A DNA stretch of 51,846 nucleotides from Stramenopiles sp. TOSAG23-2 (Eukaryota > Sar): NCBI GenBank assembly GCA_900128395.1, contig LT649266.1:1-51846 (forward strand), written 5' to 3'. Numbering within the stretch: position 1 is the first letter of the stretch; each line of letters starts with the position of its first letter. Under the pieces are notes generated by a model. That model was not told the origin of the DNA. It worked only from the letters and a program-made list of their open reading frames with translations, and made no database searches. Positions 39,618 to 49,031 of this stretch are shown here, in pieces. The translations under genes and the position numbers were made by a program.

Positions 39618-40180
39618 GATTATGTATTTATTATTTGGTATATACTTGTTATTATAATTTAATGTAGTTTTTGATGTTTAATTGTTGTTTCTATTTCTTG
39701 CTTGTTGTACACACATATACACATATACACACACATATATACACACACACATATACAGTATGTTAACTATCAAACTTATAATCAATATAATAAGTGCATT
39801 TAATAATAAAAATGAATGGCGAGATCGGCTCAAATACCCTATTTCTAACTGGCTATTCCAGGGTTCAGGGGCAGACGACTTTTCCTTAAATACGAGTACT
39901 GGAGTACCATAGATTAGATTTGAGGCACTCGACTAATAAATTATGATGTGATATATATCCAGATACTGTATGATGCACATCATATCCTAATCCTCGTCGT
40001 ATTAAAAATGCGTTATGCGTTGCAAATCTTTCAAGTACTTATACAGGATATGCAAAAAAATAAAACAAAAGGATAAGAAAAAGAAAAAAATAGACGAAAC
40101 AACTATTTCAGGTAAAACATATTTCATACATACCATAGGGTAGACGATAGATATTCTGTCGTATTTGGATTGATATCAAC
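39618..40180. other. divergent DENR/SET intergenic region
   Basis: No gene. A (CACACATATA)n-like tract lies at about 39709-39757. Confidence 0.45.
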
Positions 40181-41263
40181 ATGTGCAAATGCCATGAGAA
40201 TATGACAGCTGCAGAGCTTTTAAAAAGATCCAAACGTGATAAAAAACTCATGAAATTAACATTAGAACAAATTTCCAACCACCGAGACCGTGACATGCTT
40301 GATCGTGTACTATGCCTTGCAAATAGGCGTCTTTTAGAACTGTCTGGGATATCAAAGTGGGTCCCAATACATAGCAAGTATAGTAATAATGCTAAGCGCA
40401 TTTTGGAAGAAAGAAAAAGTCAGAGAAATTTTACACCAAAGTGTTTCAAAGATGATTTTAATAATGCAAGGAACCCTGTAGCATCAAGGAAAAAATGGCA
40501 AAAAAAAGAGCCAATAAGGTATGGTAGTTGTCAATATCACGATCGAGAGTCCAAAGAAAGGCCTATTTGTGCCGGAAAACTTGACACAAATGATCCCGCA
40601 TATGGAGAGAATTCTGTCACAGGAATATTTGCAGAACGAGACATTGATGTACATGAATTAAAAATGGAATATGTGTGTGAATTTACGACACACCAGGAAT
40701 TCAATGATAAAATTGATAAAGATTTATTCAACGAGCCGAGTTATATGTACTCACTCGATCCGAAATGTGCTCCGAGTCTTACCGGCGATGCATCTACCCA
40801 TCGTGGAATGGCTGCTTACATTAATGACTATCGCACAGACATTGTAAATTTTGACGGCCCGCAAGGCCGTCAACCAAATGTAAAAAGCATTGATTGCATT
40901 TATAATGGTGAGGTAAAGATGTACATAATAAATACAAAACCAATTAAAAAGGGGGAGCAACTATTACTTGATTATGGGTTAAATTTTTGGAAAATGTATC
41001 ACACAGTTTTCAGTCGGATTGCTAATAATGTTCATGAGAAAGACAAAGAAATTACAAAATTAACACAAGAGGTAACTGAAAAAGACAAAGAAATTACAAA
41101 ATTAACACAAGAAGTAACTGCATTGCAAAAGAAACTGGCAGAGACAACAAATTTTATTGCTTCATCCGACAATAATACATTGTTGGCAAGCAAAGAAAAA
41201 GAAATTGCTGAATTAAAAAGAAAAATTAATTTATTGCAAGCACAAAATGTAGTAATAGTATAA
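40181..41263 (+). CDS. SET-domain protein with C-terminal coiled coil
   Basis: 360 residues. The SET core lies at about 130-285. It has a G-[IV]-F-A-x-R-D-I start, a long middle insert, and the N-D-Y motif (A-A-Y-I-N-D-Y, in place of the usual N-H-S). The terminal part reads I-N-T-K-P-I-K-K-G-E-Q-L-L-L-D-Y-G; this D-Y-G supplies the catalytic Tyr and forms the SET knot. SET domains transfer methyl from S-adenosylmethionine to lysine. No pre-SET zinc cluster is visible; C-x-Y-x6-C (about 117-130) is the only Cys pair nearby. Residues about 295-355 form a coiled coil with two identical 14-residue units (41036-41077, 41078-41119). Histone or non-histone target unknown. Confidence 0.78.
   Translation: MCKCHENMTAAELLKRSKRDKKLMKLTLEQISNHRDRDMLDRVLCLANRRLLELSGISKWVPIHSKYSNNAKRILEERKSQRNFTPKCFKDDFNNARNPVASRKKWQKKEPIRYGSCQYHDRESKERPICAGKLDTNDPAYGENSVTGIFAERDIDVHELKMEYVCEFTTHQEFNDKIDKDLFNEPSYMYSLDPKCAPSLTGDASTHRGMAAYINDYRTDIVNFDGPQGRQPNVKSIDCIYNGEVKMYIINTKPIKKGEQLLLDYGLNFWKMYHTVFSRIANNVHEKDKEITKLTQEVTEKDKEITKLTQEVTALQKKLAETTNFIASSDNNTLLASKEKEIAELKRKINLLQAQNVVIV
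41036..41119 (+). repeat. 42-bp tandem duplication in the coiled coil
   Basis: Two in-frame copies encoding E-K-D-K-E-I-T-K-L-T-Q-E-V-T; they differ by synonymous bases only. Confidence 0.9.
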
Positions 41264-41421
41264 GAAGTAAAACTATATATTTTAATATTTTACAGAAGAA
41301 CAAAGAACAATTAAAAGGATCAAGCTAAAAAATCACAGAGGGACTCTTCTGGGACTCTCCTCTCTCCTTGCCACAGCTTGCCCAGGCTTGCCTACTGTCT
41401 GTAATAGGTAGTTTCTATTGA

Positions 41422-42270
41422 GTAAAACTTTTTCCTTACAATTCTCCAAAATTTCAATTTAACAAGCATCATGCAAAAGTATCGAAAAAAGCGCATAGCA
41501 AGTTAATTGATGAGATAAATAGTGGCGTATTATATGAATCAATGAATGATATGAATAAACGTCGTGACGAGCAATTTCGTAGAAGTGCGTGGGATGATCA
41601 ATCATTGCTAGGTGGTACATCTAGACAACAAAGTGAATATGATAATTTTCTTAAAAAGAGAAGACGAGCCTCTCAAAGCACTCGTATTCGTTTGAAAAAG
41701 TCAGAAATATTAGACATACAACTTAATGATAATTGTGAGCAATTACATGAAAATTATTATCAACTAACTAAATCTCGTTCCAATGTAAATCGACGTAACA
41801 TGTATAAAGAAAAGAATAAAACCAGGATATATAACAAGGAAGGTTATAATGATGGTAGAAGTAGACGAAGAAGCATGGCTGTTGCTATATCAGATGAGAT
41901 TGCATCAAAATCGAAAGATGGCATTATGGTGACAAATGCAATCAAGGCAAAGTTATCGAAACGGGTGAATAATTATGAGTATTTGCGCCCTCGACCGACA
42001 TTACGTAGCAAAGCCGTGTGGACACCTTCCACTAGACAATCAGAATTAAATGATTGGTATGTACCACATCAATTAGTACATAATGTTAATAGTGACATTG
42101 TACGACCAAGAGAAGTATCGAAAGATTCTGCAGCACAGCGATATTTATCTAAAATTATGCAAAAGAATAAAGATGTTGCAAGAAATGTTTTCTTTCGGGA
42201 AAAAAATGAATTTGAAGTAGATTATTCCATGCGAAGAGAATATGAAGAAGAGGGACAAGACTTTTATTAA
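41422..42270 (+). CDS. basic protein of unknown function, 5' end uncertain
   Basis: The first ATG is 41542 (242 codons), but the same frame is open from TGA 41419-41421 and the intervening 40 codons read like protein (A-H-S-K-L-I-D-E-I-N-S-G-V-L-Y-E). The true start is therefore probably in an upstream exon; a pyrimidine-rich stretch ending TTTAACAAG at about 41458-41466 could be its 3' splice site. The protein is very rich in Arg/Lys/Asn, with R-R-S-A-W-D-D-Q-S, R-G/S-R-R-R-S and K-K-R-R-R patches, and a conserved-looking middle (Y-L-R-P-R-P-T-L-R-S-K-A-V-W-T-P-S-T-R). No domain recognised. A cytoskeletal or nuclear protein is possible. It is convergent with the aminotransferase gene, 105 bp away. 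Confidence 0.6.
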   Translation, partial: VKLFPYNSPKFQFNKHHAKVSKKAHSKLIDEINSGVLYESMNDMNKRRDEQFRRSAWDDQSLLGGTSRQQSEYDNFLKKRRRASQSTRIRLKKSEILDIQLNDNCEQLHENYYQLTKSRSNVNRRNMYKEKNKTRIYNKEGYNDGRSRRRSMAVAISDEIASKSKDGIMVTNAIKAKLSKRVNNYEYLRPRPTLRSKAVWTPSTRQSELNDWYVPHQLVHNVNSDIVRPREVSKDSAAQRYLSKIMQKNKDVARNVFFREKNEFEVDYSMRREYEEEGQDFY

Positions 42271-42375
42271 AATAAATAAATTTACACATCATAATACGAA
42301 GTGTATAAATATTAATAATGCATGTATATTTAGCACCATACCCCAGAAAAATTACAGTATCCCATCTCACTCCGT

Positions 42376-43713
42376 CTAATCAGACGATATGATTTCTGAT
42401 AAACTAGTTACTAACTTTTTAACATCTTCATTTGTATTAAACATATGAAATGTTAATCGTAAAGCTTCTTTTGGCCCATCCAAAGGCCATTCACCTGGGA
42501 ATTGGCTGCGACCAGTCATTTTTACAACTAAACCATGTTTTTGAAATGCAGCTTTGCCAACTTCTACTGAAGTTTTATTCACATCTTTCCAAGATATGGA
42601 TACAATTGGTGCACTACTAAACGGCAAGGAATCATCTGGACATTTTGACAACATAATGAAATTAGAATCTTTATTAAATTCATTCCATGCATTTTTAGCT
42701 AATATTAAATTATGTGATACAATTTTTTCTCGGCCATAGCTATTTAGATAGTCAATTACATGCCCTAGTCCGAGAATACTATGTGCTGGTCTTGTCCCTA
42801 CTGTACGAGTATATACATCAACACCACCATCTAATACGGTTGCATATATTTTAGCTTGAAAACTATTTTTGATATATAAGATACCATTCCCAGTAGGTGC
42901 TAAAATCCATTTATGTGCGGAGGTAGCATATACATCGACACCTAAATCAGTGACATTAACATTCATACCAAATGCTTGCGCTCCATCGATTATAACAATA
43001 ACACCATGGGAATGTGCCATTGATGTAATTTCTTTAATAGGTAATGTTGCACCTGTCGTAGTTGTCACTTGAGATATTGCAAGAACTTTCGTTTTTGGGA
43101 ATTTTTCTACCAAATATTCTTCGAAATTTTTTACTATATCTTTCACATTTCTTGTATCTGGTATTGGCAGTGGTATTCTATTTAAAGTTAGAAAATCTTT
43201 ATAATCTCCACTGCTATAATGTACCCATCCAGCAATGCCACCAGCATGCTCTTGATCTGTCGTTAAGATTTGATCGCCTTTCTTTAAATATTTGCTTTCC
43301 ACTAAGCCGTTAGCAATTGCATTTAATGCTAAAGTAGTTGAAGGAAATAATATTGTTTCATTTTTAAAGCAACCAATAAATTCACTCACTTGGTTTCGTA
43401 CATCTTCCATACGTTCCAAAAAACTTGGTTTTGGAAATATTTCTGTACCTAAATTCATACCAAAATATTCATTTGCTGTTAATGATTGTAAAATATCCAT
43501 TTCATCTCGTGTTTTTTTTAATACTTCCTTTGGCACAATACCTAATGTAGCTACGTTATGGTATGAAATATTGCATGGTACATAAAACTCTTCACACGGT
43601 GCTGGTAATATTTTCAATGATGCATCAACATTTGCAACACAACATATTATTAGAATCAATAGTAGTATTGTTTTGAATAAATTACTTTTCATATTGATTA
43701 TTAGTAGTATCAT
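42376..43713 (-). CDS. class V (NifS/isopenicillin-epimerase-like) aminotransferase with signal peptide
   Basis: 445 residues, PLP-dependent fold type I. The cofactor lysine is K268 in A-T-S-A-H-K-W-I-L-A-P-T-G-N-G. D243 (V-I-I-D-G-A-Q) contacts the pyridine nitrogen, with Q246, and H156 lies in Q-E-H-A-G. These are all class V signatures, closest to the isopenicillin-N epimerase/selenocysteine-lyase-like branch. The N-terminus is hydrophobic (F-K-T-I-L-L-L-I-L-I-I-C-C-V) with a likely cleavage near V-D-A-S, so the enzyme enters the secretory pathway, which is unusual for this family. Two in-frame ATGs exist: 43713 and 43692; the second begins M-K-S-N and gives the more typical signal peptide. 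Substrate unknown. Confidence 0.85.
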   Translation of the reverse strand: MILLIINMKSNLFKTILLLILIICCVANVDASLKILPAPCEEFYVPCNISYHNVATLGIVPKEVLKKTRDEMDILQSLTANEYFGMNLGTEIFPKPSFLERMEDVRNQVSEFIGCFKNETILFPSTTLALNAIANGLVESKYLKKGDQILTTDQEHAGGIAGWVHYSSGDYKDFLTLNRIPLPIPDTRNVKDIVKNFEEYLVEKFPKTKVLAISQVTTTTGATLPIKEITSMAHSHGVIVIIDGAQAFGMNVNVTDLGVDVYATSAHKWILAPTGNGILYIKNSFQAKIYATVLDGGVDVYTRTVGTRPAHSILGLGHVIDYLNSYGREKIVSHNLILAKNAWNEFNKDSNFIMLSKCPDDSLPFSSAPIVSISWKDVNKTSVEVGKAAFQKHGLVVKMTGRSQFPGEWPLDGPKEALRLTFHMFNTNEDVKKLVTSLSEIISSD

Positions 43714-44860
43714 TATTATATACTATCGACAAAATTTTTACAATTGTTTAATATAATTTTTAGTGTGTTATAAAAGAATCTACTATAAATATCTTTTTAT
43801 CAGTCTCTTTTTAAGTATCATATCTAATATTCAAATTATTTAATAATTACTTCAATTACCTCTACTACTCATTTTTAATTTGGCGTGTTGTTTTGTTGGG
43901 CACTTGCCGGGTTGTTGTTTCCAGCTTACCAGCTACCAGCTTACCAGCTTAGCTCTATACTTTAAAATATTTTAAGTTATTTAGTATAACAAGTGTAATA
44001 TAAATATAAAAATACATACTTAATGTTTATTATTGAAATTAATTTCCTTAAATATTAGCACAAAAAACTTTTTTCAATTTTGAGATTTGATTCTTTTTTT
44101 AGATGATAGGCAAATAAGACGTGTGATAGAATAATACGTAAGTACAAACTTTTTGGGCGTTTCAAATCTATTTTCGAGGAGGAAAATCGAAGTGCATAGC
44201 TGGATAGCCACAATAAGAAAAGAGGAGGAAAATTTGTTGCACATTTCATATTTTAAAACGTATAACAATAGGAAATTGTGATGATCGAAAGAAAAATCTC
44301 ACACCTCACACACATATTTAATATATATTTCACAAAAAATACGAAACAAAAGAACAACCGATGCTTGAAAAAATTATGTTACAAATACTGTAATATAATA
44401 TCGAATAATGTTAATATGATATCTCTATTATTTTCTTGTAATGTATTTTGCAATCGATCTGCTGTGTGTTTTCCGTTTCTCTCTTTAAAAGTTGTTGTTT
44501 TCCATTTCTTTTGTCGTATGCATTGTCTATTTCTATATATCTATCTATCTATTTTTTCACACAAAATTCTATGTTTTGTGCTTTTTCAAACGAAAAACGA
44601 AAACAAAAAATGTGTACATAAATCATTTTAGTATTCTAATTTCCTCTTCAAGTATAAATTATTATCATACCCGCATACCACCATGGTGGTATCACTGGTG
44701 GTTTGATAGGAAATTTTGCGAGTTTTGTTGCGAATTGCGAATTTATTGTTGTTTACACCGCCCTCACACTCCTTTATTGCATTAAAAAGAACAAAACAAA
44801 AATGCAATAGAGAGAGGGATTTATCCATATATCATATATATATATATAGATATTAGAGAT
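43714..44860. other. divergent intergenic region
   Basis: About 1.15 kb without a recognisable gene. A perfect 18-bp palindrome ATACCACCATGGTGGTAT is at 44675-44692. Repeated ACCAGCTTACCAGCT is near 43927-43949. An (AT)n tract at about 44834-44848 lies just before the ADCK2 ATG. Confidence 0.5.
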
Positions 44861-46726
44861 ATGGAAAAAGGAATTTTACCCGCCATGTTATCGATGTATA
44901 TGAGAAAGAATGTAATACGTATATGGCATAATGGAAATCGTTGTTTGAATAATCGAAGAACAAAAATTTCATTAAAATATACGAACCATTATCATCAACA
45001 CAAGAATCAAATTAATACATTTGCGAAAAAGAACAATAACATTCACTTTGCGAATAATTCATGTAAGCTATCATCTAATATAAATGTAAAAAAGAAAACT
45101 ATGTTTATTGGAGTATCTAGTATGTTTACCTGTGTGGCAGCATGCAAAATATTAGGTTTATCACCTCTATCAATCAATGCTTCAGGGGCTACCGTAGCAA
45201 CAACAGATAATATTTTAGAGTCCGATACTAATATTAATAATAATAATAATGATAATAATAATAAACTTGACGAAAACAGTAAGACAGTCATAGTAGTTGA
45301 TGAATTCAAGATTAAAGATGTATTACGTGTCTTTGAACTATTTTTGATTTTTTCACCAACCATTTTTTTATTTCCAATATTAATATGGAGGGAAGACACA
45401 CGAGAATTGCTAAATACGATATTTATATGGTGTATTCAAAAAGCTGGACCCACTTTTATAAAATTAGGACAATGGGCTTCTACGCGTCCCGATCTATTTC
45501 CACCAAAAACATGTAGTATGTTATCCATACTTCATTCTAACGTCAATCCAGAGCCGTTTTATCATGTAAAAAAACAAATAGAGGAAAGTATTGGATTACC
45601 AATTAGTGAAATATTTACAGAATTTAACTCTAAGCCAATTGGATGCGGTTGTGTAGCGCAAGTTTATAAAGGTGTATTAAAATTAAATGACGATGTAAAT
45701 AAAAAAGGACAAGTAGTTGCTATAAAAGTGTTACGCCATGATATTCGTGAAGCATTTGAACGTGATTTAAGATTAATGAGAAGCTTTGTAAAGGGATTAA
45801 AAATGGCAATTCCATGGATGAAATGGTTAGAAATAACAGAAGCAGTTGATTTATTTTCCAATCATATGACCAATCAACTAGATTTACGGGTTGAAGCAAA
45901 TAATTTAAAACGATTTCGATATAACTTTGGATTATTGGATGGTGGTAGTGATGATAATGATGTCCATTTATTAAATAATAAACGGAAGAATGTTCATTTT
46001 CCAAAACCAATTTTATCGTATGAACATGTATTAGTACAATCATTTGAACATGGTGATCCTGTATTATCAGTGTTAGACGAGGAATCGTATCGAAAAAATG
46101 TAAATTATGGTAAAAATGTTAGTGGAAGTAGCGGAAGCAGCAGCAGTAGTAGTAGTAGTACCAATCAACAGCATGTTATCAATAAAATTAAATTAGCGAA
46201 TATTGGCGTAAAAGCATTTCTTAAAATGGTTTTAATAGATAATTTTGTTCATGGGGATCTACATCCTGGTAATATTCTTGTTAGGTATGGTGATAATAAT
46301 GATTCTAATTTGGTATTTTTAGATGCTGGTCTTGTAGTTGAATTAACTGATAGAGATCGTACAAATTTCTTACGAGTTTTCAAAGCAGTTGCTGAGAAAA
46401 ATGGAAGACTTGTTGGTCAATTAATGCTTGAACAAGCAAAATATGAAAATTGTCCAGATCATGAAAAATTTATATCTGGTATGGAAAAAATTGTAAATGT
46501 CGTAGATACGTTTAACTTGGATGAAATTGAAATAGGAACGGTTTTAAGAGATGTTTTAAATCTAGTTCGTGAAAATCAAGTCCAAGTGGATAGTTCTTTT
46601 ACTACATTGGTATTGAGTATTATTTTATTAGAAGGTTTAGGTCGACAATTAAATCCCAAGCTTGATATCTTTAAAGCTGCATTGCCTATGTTAATCAAAT
46701 TACAATTACAAGAGCGTGTGTTCTAA
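44861..46726 (+). CDS. ADCK2: ABC1/UbiB-family atypical kinase, ADCK2-like
   Basis: 621 residues. The N-terminus is basic with few acids (R/K/N/H-rich to about 60), fitting a mitochondrial presequence. A hydrophobic segment lies at about 155-176. UbiB hallmarks: K201-x-G-Q204 in F-I-K-L-G-Q-W-A-S-T-R-P-D-L-F-P, the nucleotide loop G-C-G-C-V-A-Q-V-Y-K (261-270) in place of the usual Ala-rich loop, V-A-I-K (K289), catalytic H463-G-D-L-H-P-G-N470, and D487-A-G489 for DFG. The G-x-G-C-V-A-Q-V-Y and D-A-G forms are those of ADCK2. The family supports coenzyme Q and mitochondrial lipid homeostasis. Asn-rich (125-135) and Ser-rich (421-432) inserts occur in loops. Confidence 0.92.
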   Translation: MEKGILPAMLSMYMRKNVIRIWHNGNRCLNNRRTKISLKYTNHYHQHKNQINTFAKKNNNIHFANNSCKLSSNINVKKKTMFIGVSSMFTCVAACKILGLSPLSINASGATVATTDNILESDTNINNNNNDNNNKLDENSKTVIVVDEFKIKDVLRVFELFLIFSPTIFLFPILIWREDTRELLNTIFIWCIQKAGPTFIKLGQWASTRPDLFPPKTCSMLSILHSNVNPEPFYHVKKQIEESIGLPISEIFTEFNSKPIGCGCVAQVYKGVLKLNDDVNKKGQVVAIKVLRHDIREAFERDLRLMRSFVKGLKMAIPWMKWLEITEAVDLFSNHMTNQLDLRVEANNLKRFRYNFGLLDGGSDDNDVHLLNNKRKNVHFPKPILSYEHVLVQSFEHGDPVLSVLDEESYRKNVNYGKNVSGSSGSSSSSSSSTNQQHVINKIKLANIGVKAFLKMVLIDNFVHGDLHPGNILVRYGDNNDSNLVFLDAGLVVELTDRDRTNFLRVFKAVAEKNGRLVGQLMLEQAKYENCPDHEKFISGMEKIVNVVDTFNLDEIEIGTVLRDVLNLVRENQVQVDSSFTTLVLSIILLEGLGRQLNPKLDIFKAALPMLIKLQLQERVF

Positions 46727-46921
46727 TTATTTGCAGCAGTTTAAATTAAGGATTTGTATTTTATATTGCTTAGTCTATCGATTTTTATACTTATTTTTAA
46801 TAGTAATATTTAGTATCGCGTTAGCACCATCATAGCACCGTTTCCACAGCCTTTTCCTAATCGGAACACTTCTTGCTTTTTTTCTTTGCGATATGTGGGT
46901 AAAAAGTCACTGTAGTATCCG
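46727..46921. other. ADCK2 3' flank
   Basis: Short spacer before the tandem duplication, no gene. Confidence 0.4.
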
Positions 46922-47102
46922 ATATATTACTGTACACTGGTAAAACAGTATTTATAAAATAAAAACATAGACTTATATCCTGACCTCATAAATATATATA
47001 TATATATAATCAACCAGAAACAATATCATAGACAAACTTACCAAAAAAATACAACCTACTATTCAATCAATAACGTGTGGGAAAAGACATTAAAAATTGA
47101 AC

Positions 47103-47918
47103 ATGAATACAATGCTTTCGTCTAGAAAAGTGTTACCATTGGATGAAACGAAGCAGAACAATGACAATGTTGATGTAAAGGTTGAATTTGAATTAAAAAA
47201 AAAGCAAGCACCACCACTGTCTAAAATGCCGACTTTAACGACTGAAGAAGAAAAATTATTTAACAAATTCAAACAATTATTAGCAGCGACAAGTGTTGAT
47301 ACCGATGCAGCCAACTATTTAAATCTTGCATATGCGGAAAACGACGAAGATTTAGAGGATCTTGACAATATGGCGAAAGAAATTGTAGACAATCTAGCAA
47401 TTGACTCTGCATATGCACAATTCGAAGATATAAAATTAGGTGCCATTGATATAGTATTGTGTCCAGACAAATCTTTGATATCTAGGCAATTTATGATGCG
47501 TTGTATCATTATCAAAACATTTGAAACAATTTTGTTGTTATACGCATTTGCAAGTGTTCCCGTATACAACAATCCTTTCTTTAATCAGTTTATCAATACA
47601 TCAAATACAGAAACTACTACTACAACATATGTACCATTATCATTTATTATCATTTGTACATTTGCATATTATGTACAATTGAATTTAATGACTAGTATTC
47701 GTAACAGTTTGTTACTAGTGACTACAAAAGACTTTAAACCAATTAAAAATTGGAAGTATCACGTAAAATTTCTTTCTGAAATTATTGAAATATTACTATT
47801 AATTACATTATGCTTTTTTGCATTGTCTACATATATATATGAATATAACTTGGAATTGATTTTCAATGGTATGGCAGTGATATTTATTGCAGAATTTGAC
47901 GAGTTGACGTGTACGTAA
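47103..47918 (+). CDS. four-helix membrane protein, unknown family, copy 1
   Basis: 271 residues from the ATG at 47103 (the frame is open to a TTG two codons earlier). The N-terminal 120 residues are acidic and soluble (T-E-E-E-K-L-F-N-K-F-K-Q-L-L, then E-N-D-E-D-L-E-D-L-D). Four hydrophobic helices follow, at about 133-154, 180-202, 225-246 and 250-265. The last helix reads I-F-N-G-M-A-V-I-F-I-A-E-F-D-E-L, a pattern seen in some protist membrane proteins where a further segment follows. Here the frame ends six codons later, so the C-terminus may be truncated or spliced. No transporter or channel signature recognised. Expression signals are duplicated along with the gene. Confidence 0.7.
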   Translation: MNTMLSSRKVLPLDETKQNNDNVDVKVEFELKKKQAPPLSKMPTLTTEEEKLFNKFKQLLAATSVDTDAANYLNLAYAENDEDLEDLDNMAKEIVDNLAIDSAYAQFEDIKLGAIDIVLCPDKSLISRQFMMRCIIIKTFETILLLYAFASVPVYNNPFFNQFINTSNTETTTTTYVPLSFIIICTFAYYVQLNLMTSIRNSLLLVTTKDFKPIKNWKYHVKFLSEIIEILLLITLCFFALSTYIYEYNLELIFNGMAVIFIAEFDELTCT

Positions 47919-48215
47919 TATGTACTAGTAGATTCAGTTTCATTTGTTGGATAATATGCAACGACTTTTGATGGACGATAGAAAAATGACATGATTTCCT
48001 GTTTTATACGTTTAGATGGTGATCTATTATTTTTATATATTACTGTACACTGGTAAAACAGTATTTATAAAATAAAAACATAGACTTATATCCTGACCTC
48101 ATAAATATATATATATATATAATCAACCAGAAACAATATCATAGACAAACTTACCAAAAAAATACAACCTACTATTCAATCAATAACGTGTGGGAAAAGA
48201 CATTAAAAATTGAAC
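47919..48215. promoter_or_regulatory. duplicated flank between the two copies
   Basis: The junction of the units is at 48034/48035. The part after the junction repeats the promoter-proximal (AT)n tract (48105-48121) and leader of copy 1. Confidence 0.5.
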
Positions 48216-49031
48216 ATGAATACAATGCTTTCGTCTAGAAAAGTGTTACCATTGGATGAAACGAAGCAGAACAATGACAATGTTGATGTAAAGGTTGAAT
48301 TTGAATTAAAAAAAAAGCAAGCACCACCACTGTCTAAAATGCCGACTTTAACGACTGAAGAAGAAAAATTATTTAACAAATTCAAACAATTATTAGCAGC
48401 GACAAGTGTTGATACCGATGCAGCCAACTATTTAAATCTTGCATATGCGGAAAACGACGAAGATTTAGAGGATCTTGACAATATGGCGAAAGAAATTGTA
48501 GACAATCTAGCAATTGACTCTGCATATGCACAATTCGAAGATATAAAATTAGGTGCCATTGATATAGTATTGTGTCCAGACAAATCTTTGATATCTAGGC
48601 AATTTATGATGCGTTGTATCATTATCAAAACATTTGAAACAATTTTGTTGTTATACGCATTTGCAAGTGTTCCCGTATACAACAATCCTTTCTTTAATCA
48701 GTTTATCAATACATCAAATACAGAAACTACTACTACAACATATGTACCATTATCATTTATTATCATTTGTACATTTGCATATTATGTACAATTGAATTTA
48801 ATGACTAGTATTCGTAACAGTTTGTTACTAGTGACTACAAAAGACTTTAAACCAATTAAAAATTGGAAGTATCACGTAAAATTTCTTTCTGAAATTATTG
48901 AAATATTACTATTAATTACATTATGCTTTTTTGCATTGTCTACATATATATATGAATATAACTTGGAATTGATTTTCAATGGTATGGCAGTGATATTTAT
49001 TGCAGAATTTGACGAGTTGACGTGTACGTAA
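48216..49031 (+). CDS. four-helix membrane protein, unknown family, copy 2
   Basis: Encodes exactly the same 271-residue protein as copy 1, from the equivalent ATG. Because no synonymous change is seen, the duplication is very recent, has been homogenised by gene conversion, or is an assembly artefact. Its 3' end overlaps a minus-strand ORF that starts beyond the duplicated unit. Confidence 0.7.
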   Translation: MNTMLSSRKVLPLDETKQNNDNVDVKVEFELKKKQAPPLSKMPTLTTEEEKLFNKFKQLLAATSVDTDAANYLNLAYAENDEDLEDLDNMAKEIVDNLAIDSAYAQFEDIKLGAIDIVLCPDKSLISRQFMMRCIIIKTFETILLLYAFASVPVYNNPFFNQFINTSNTETTTTTYVPLSFIIICTFAYYVQLNLMTSIRNSLLLVTTKDFKPIKNWKYHVKFLSEIIEILLLITLCFFALSTYIYEYNLELIFNGMAVIFIAEFDELTCT

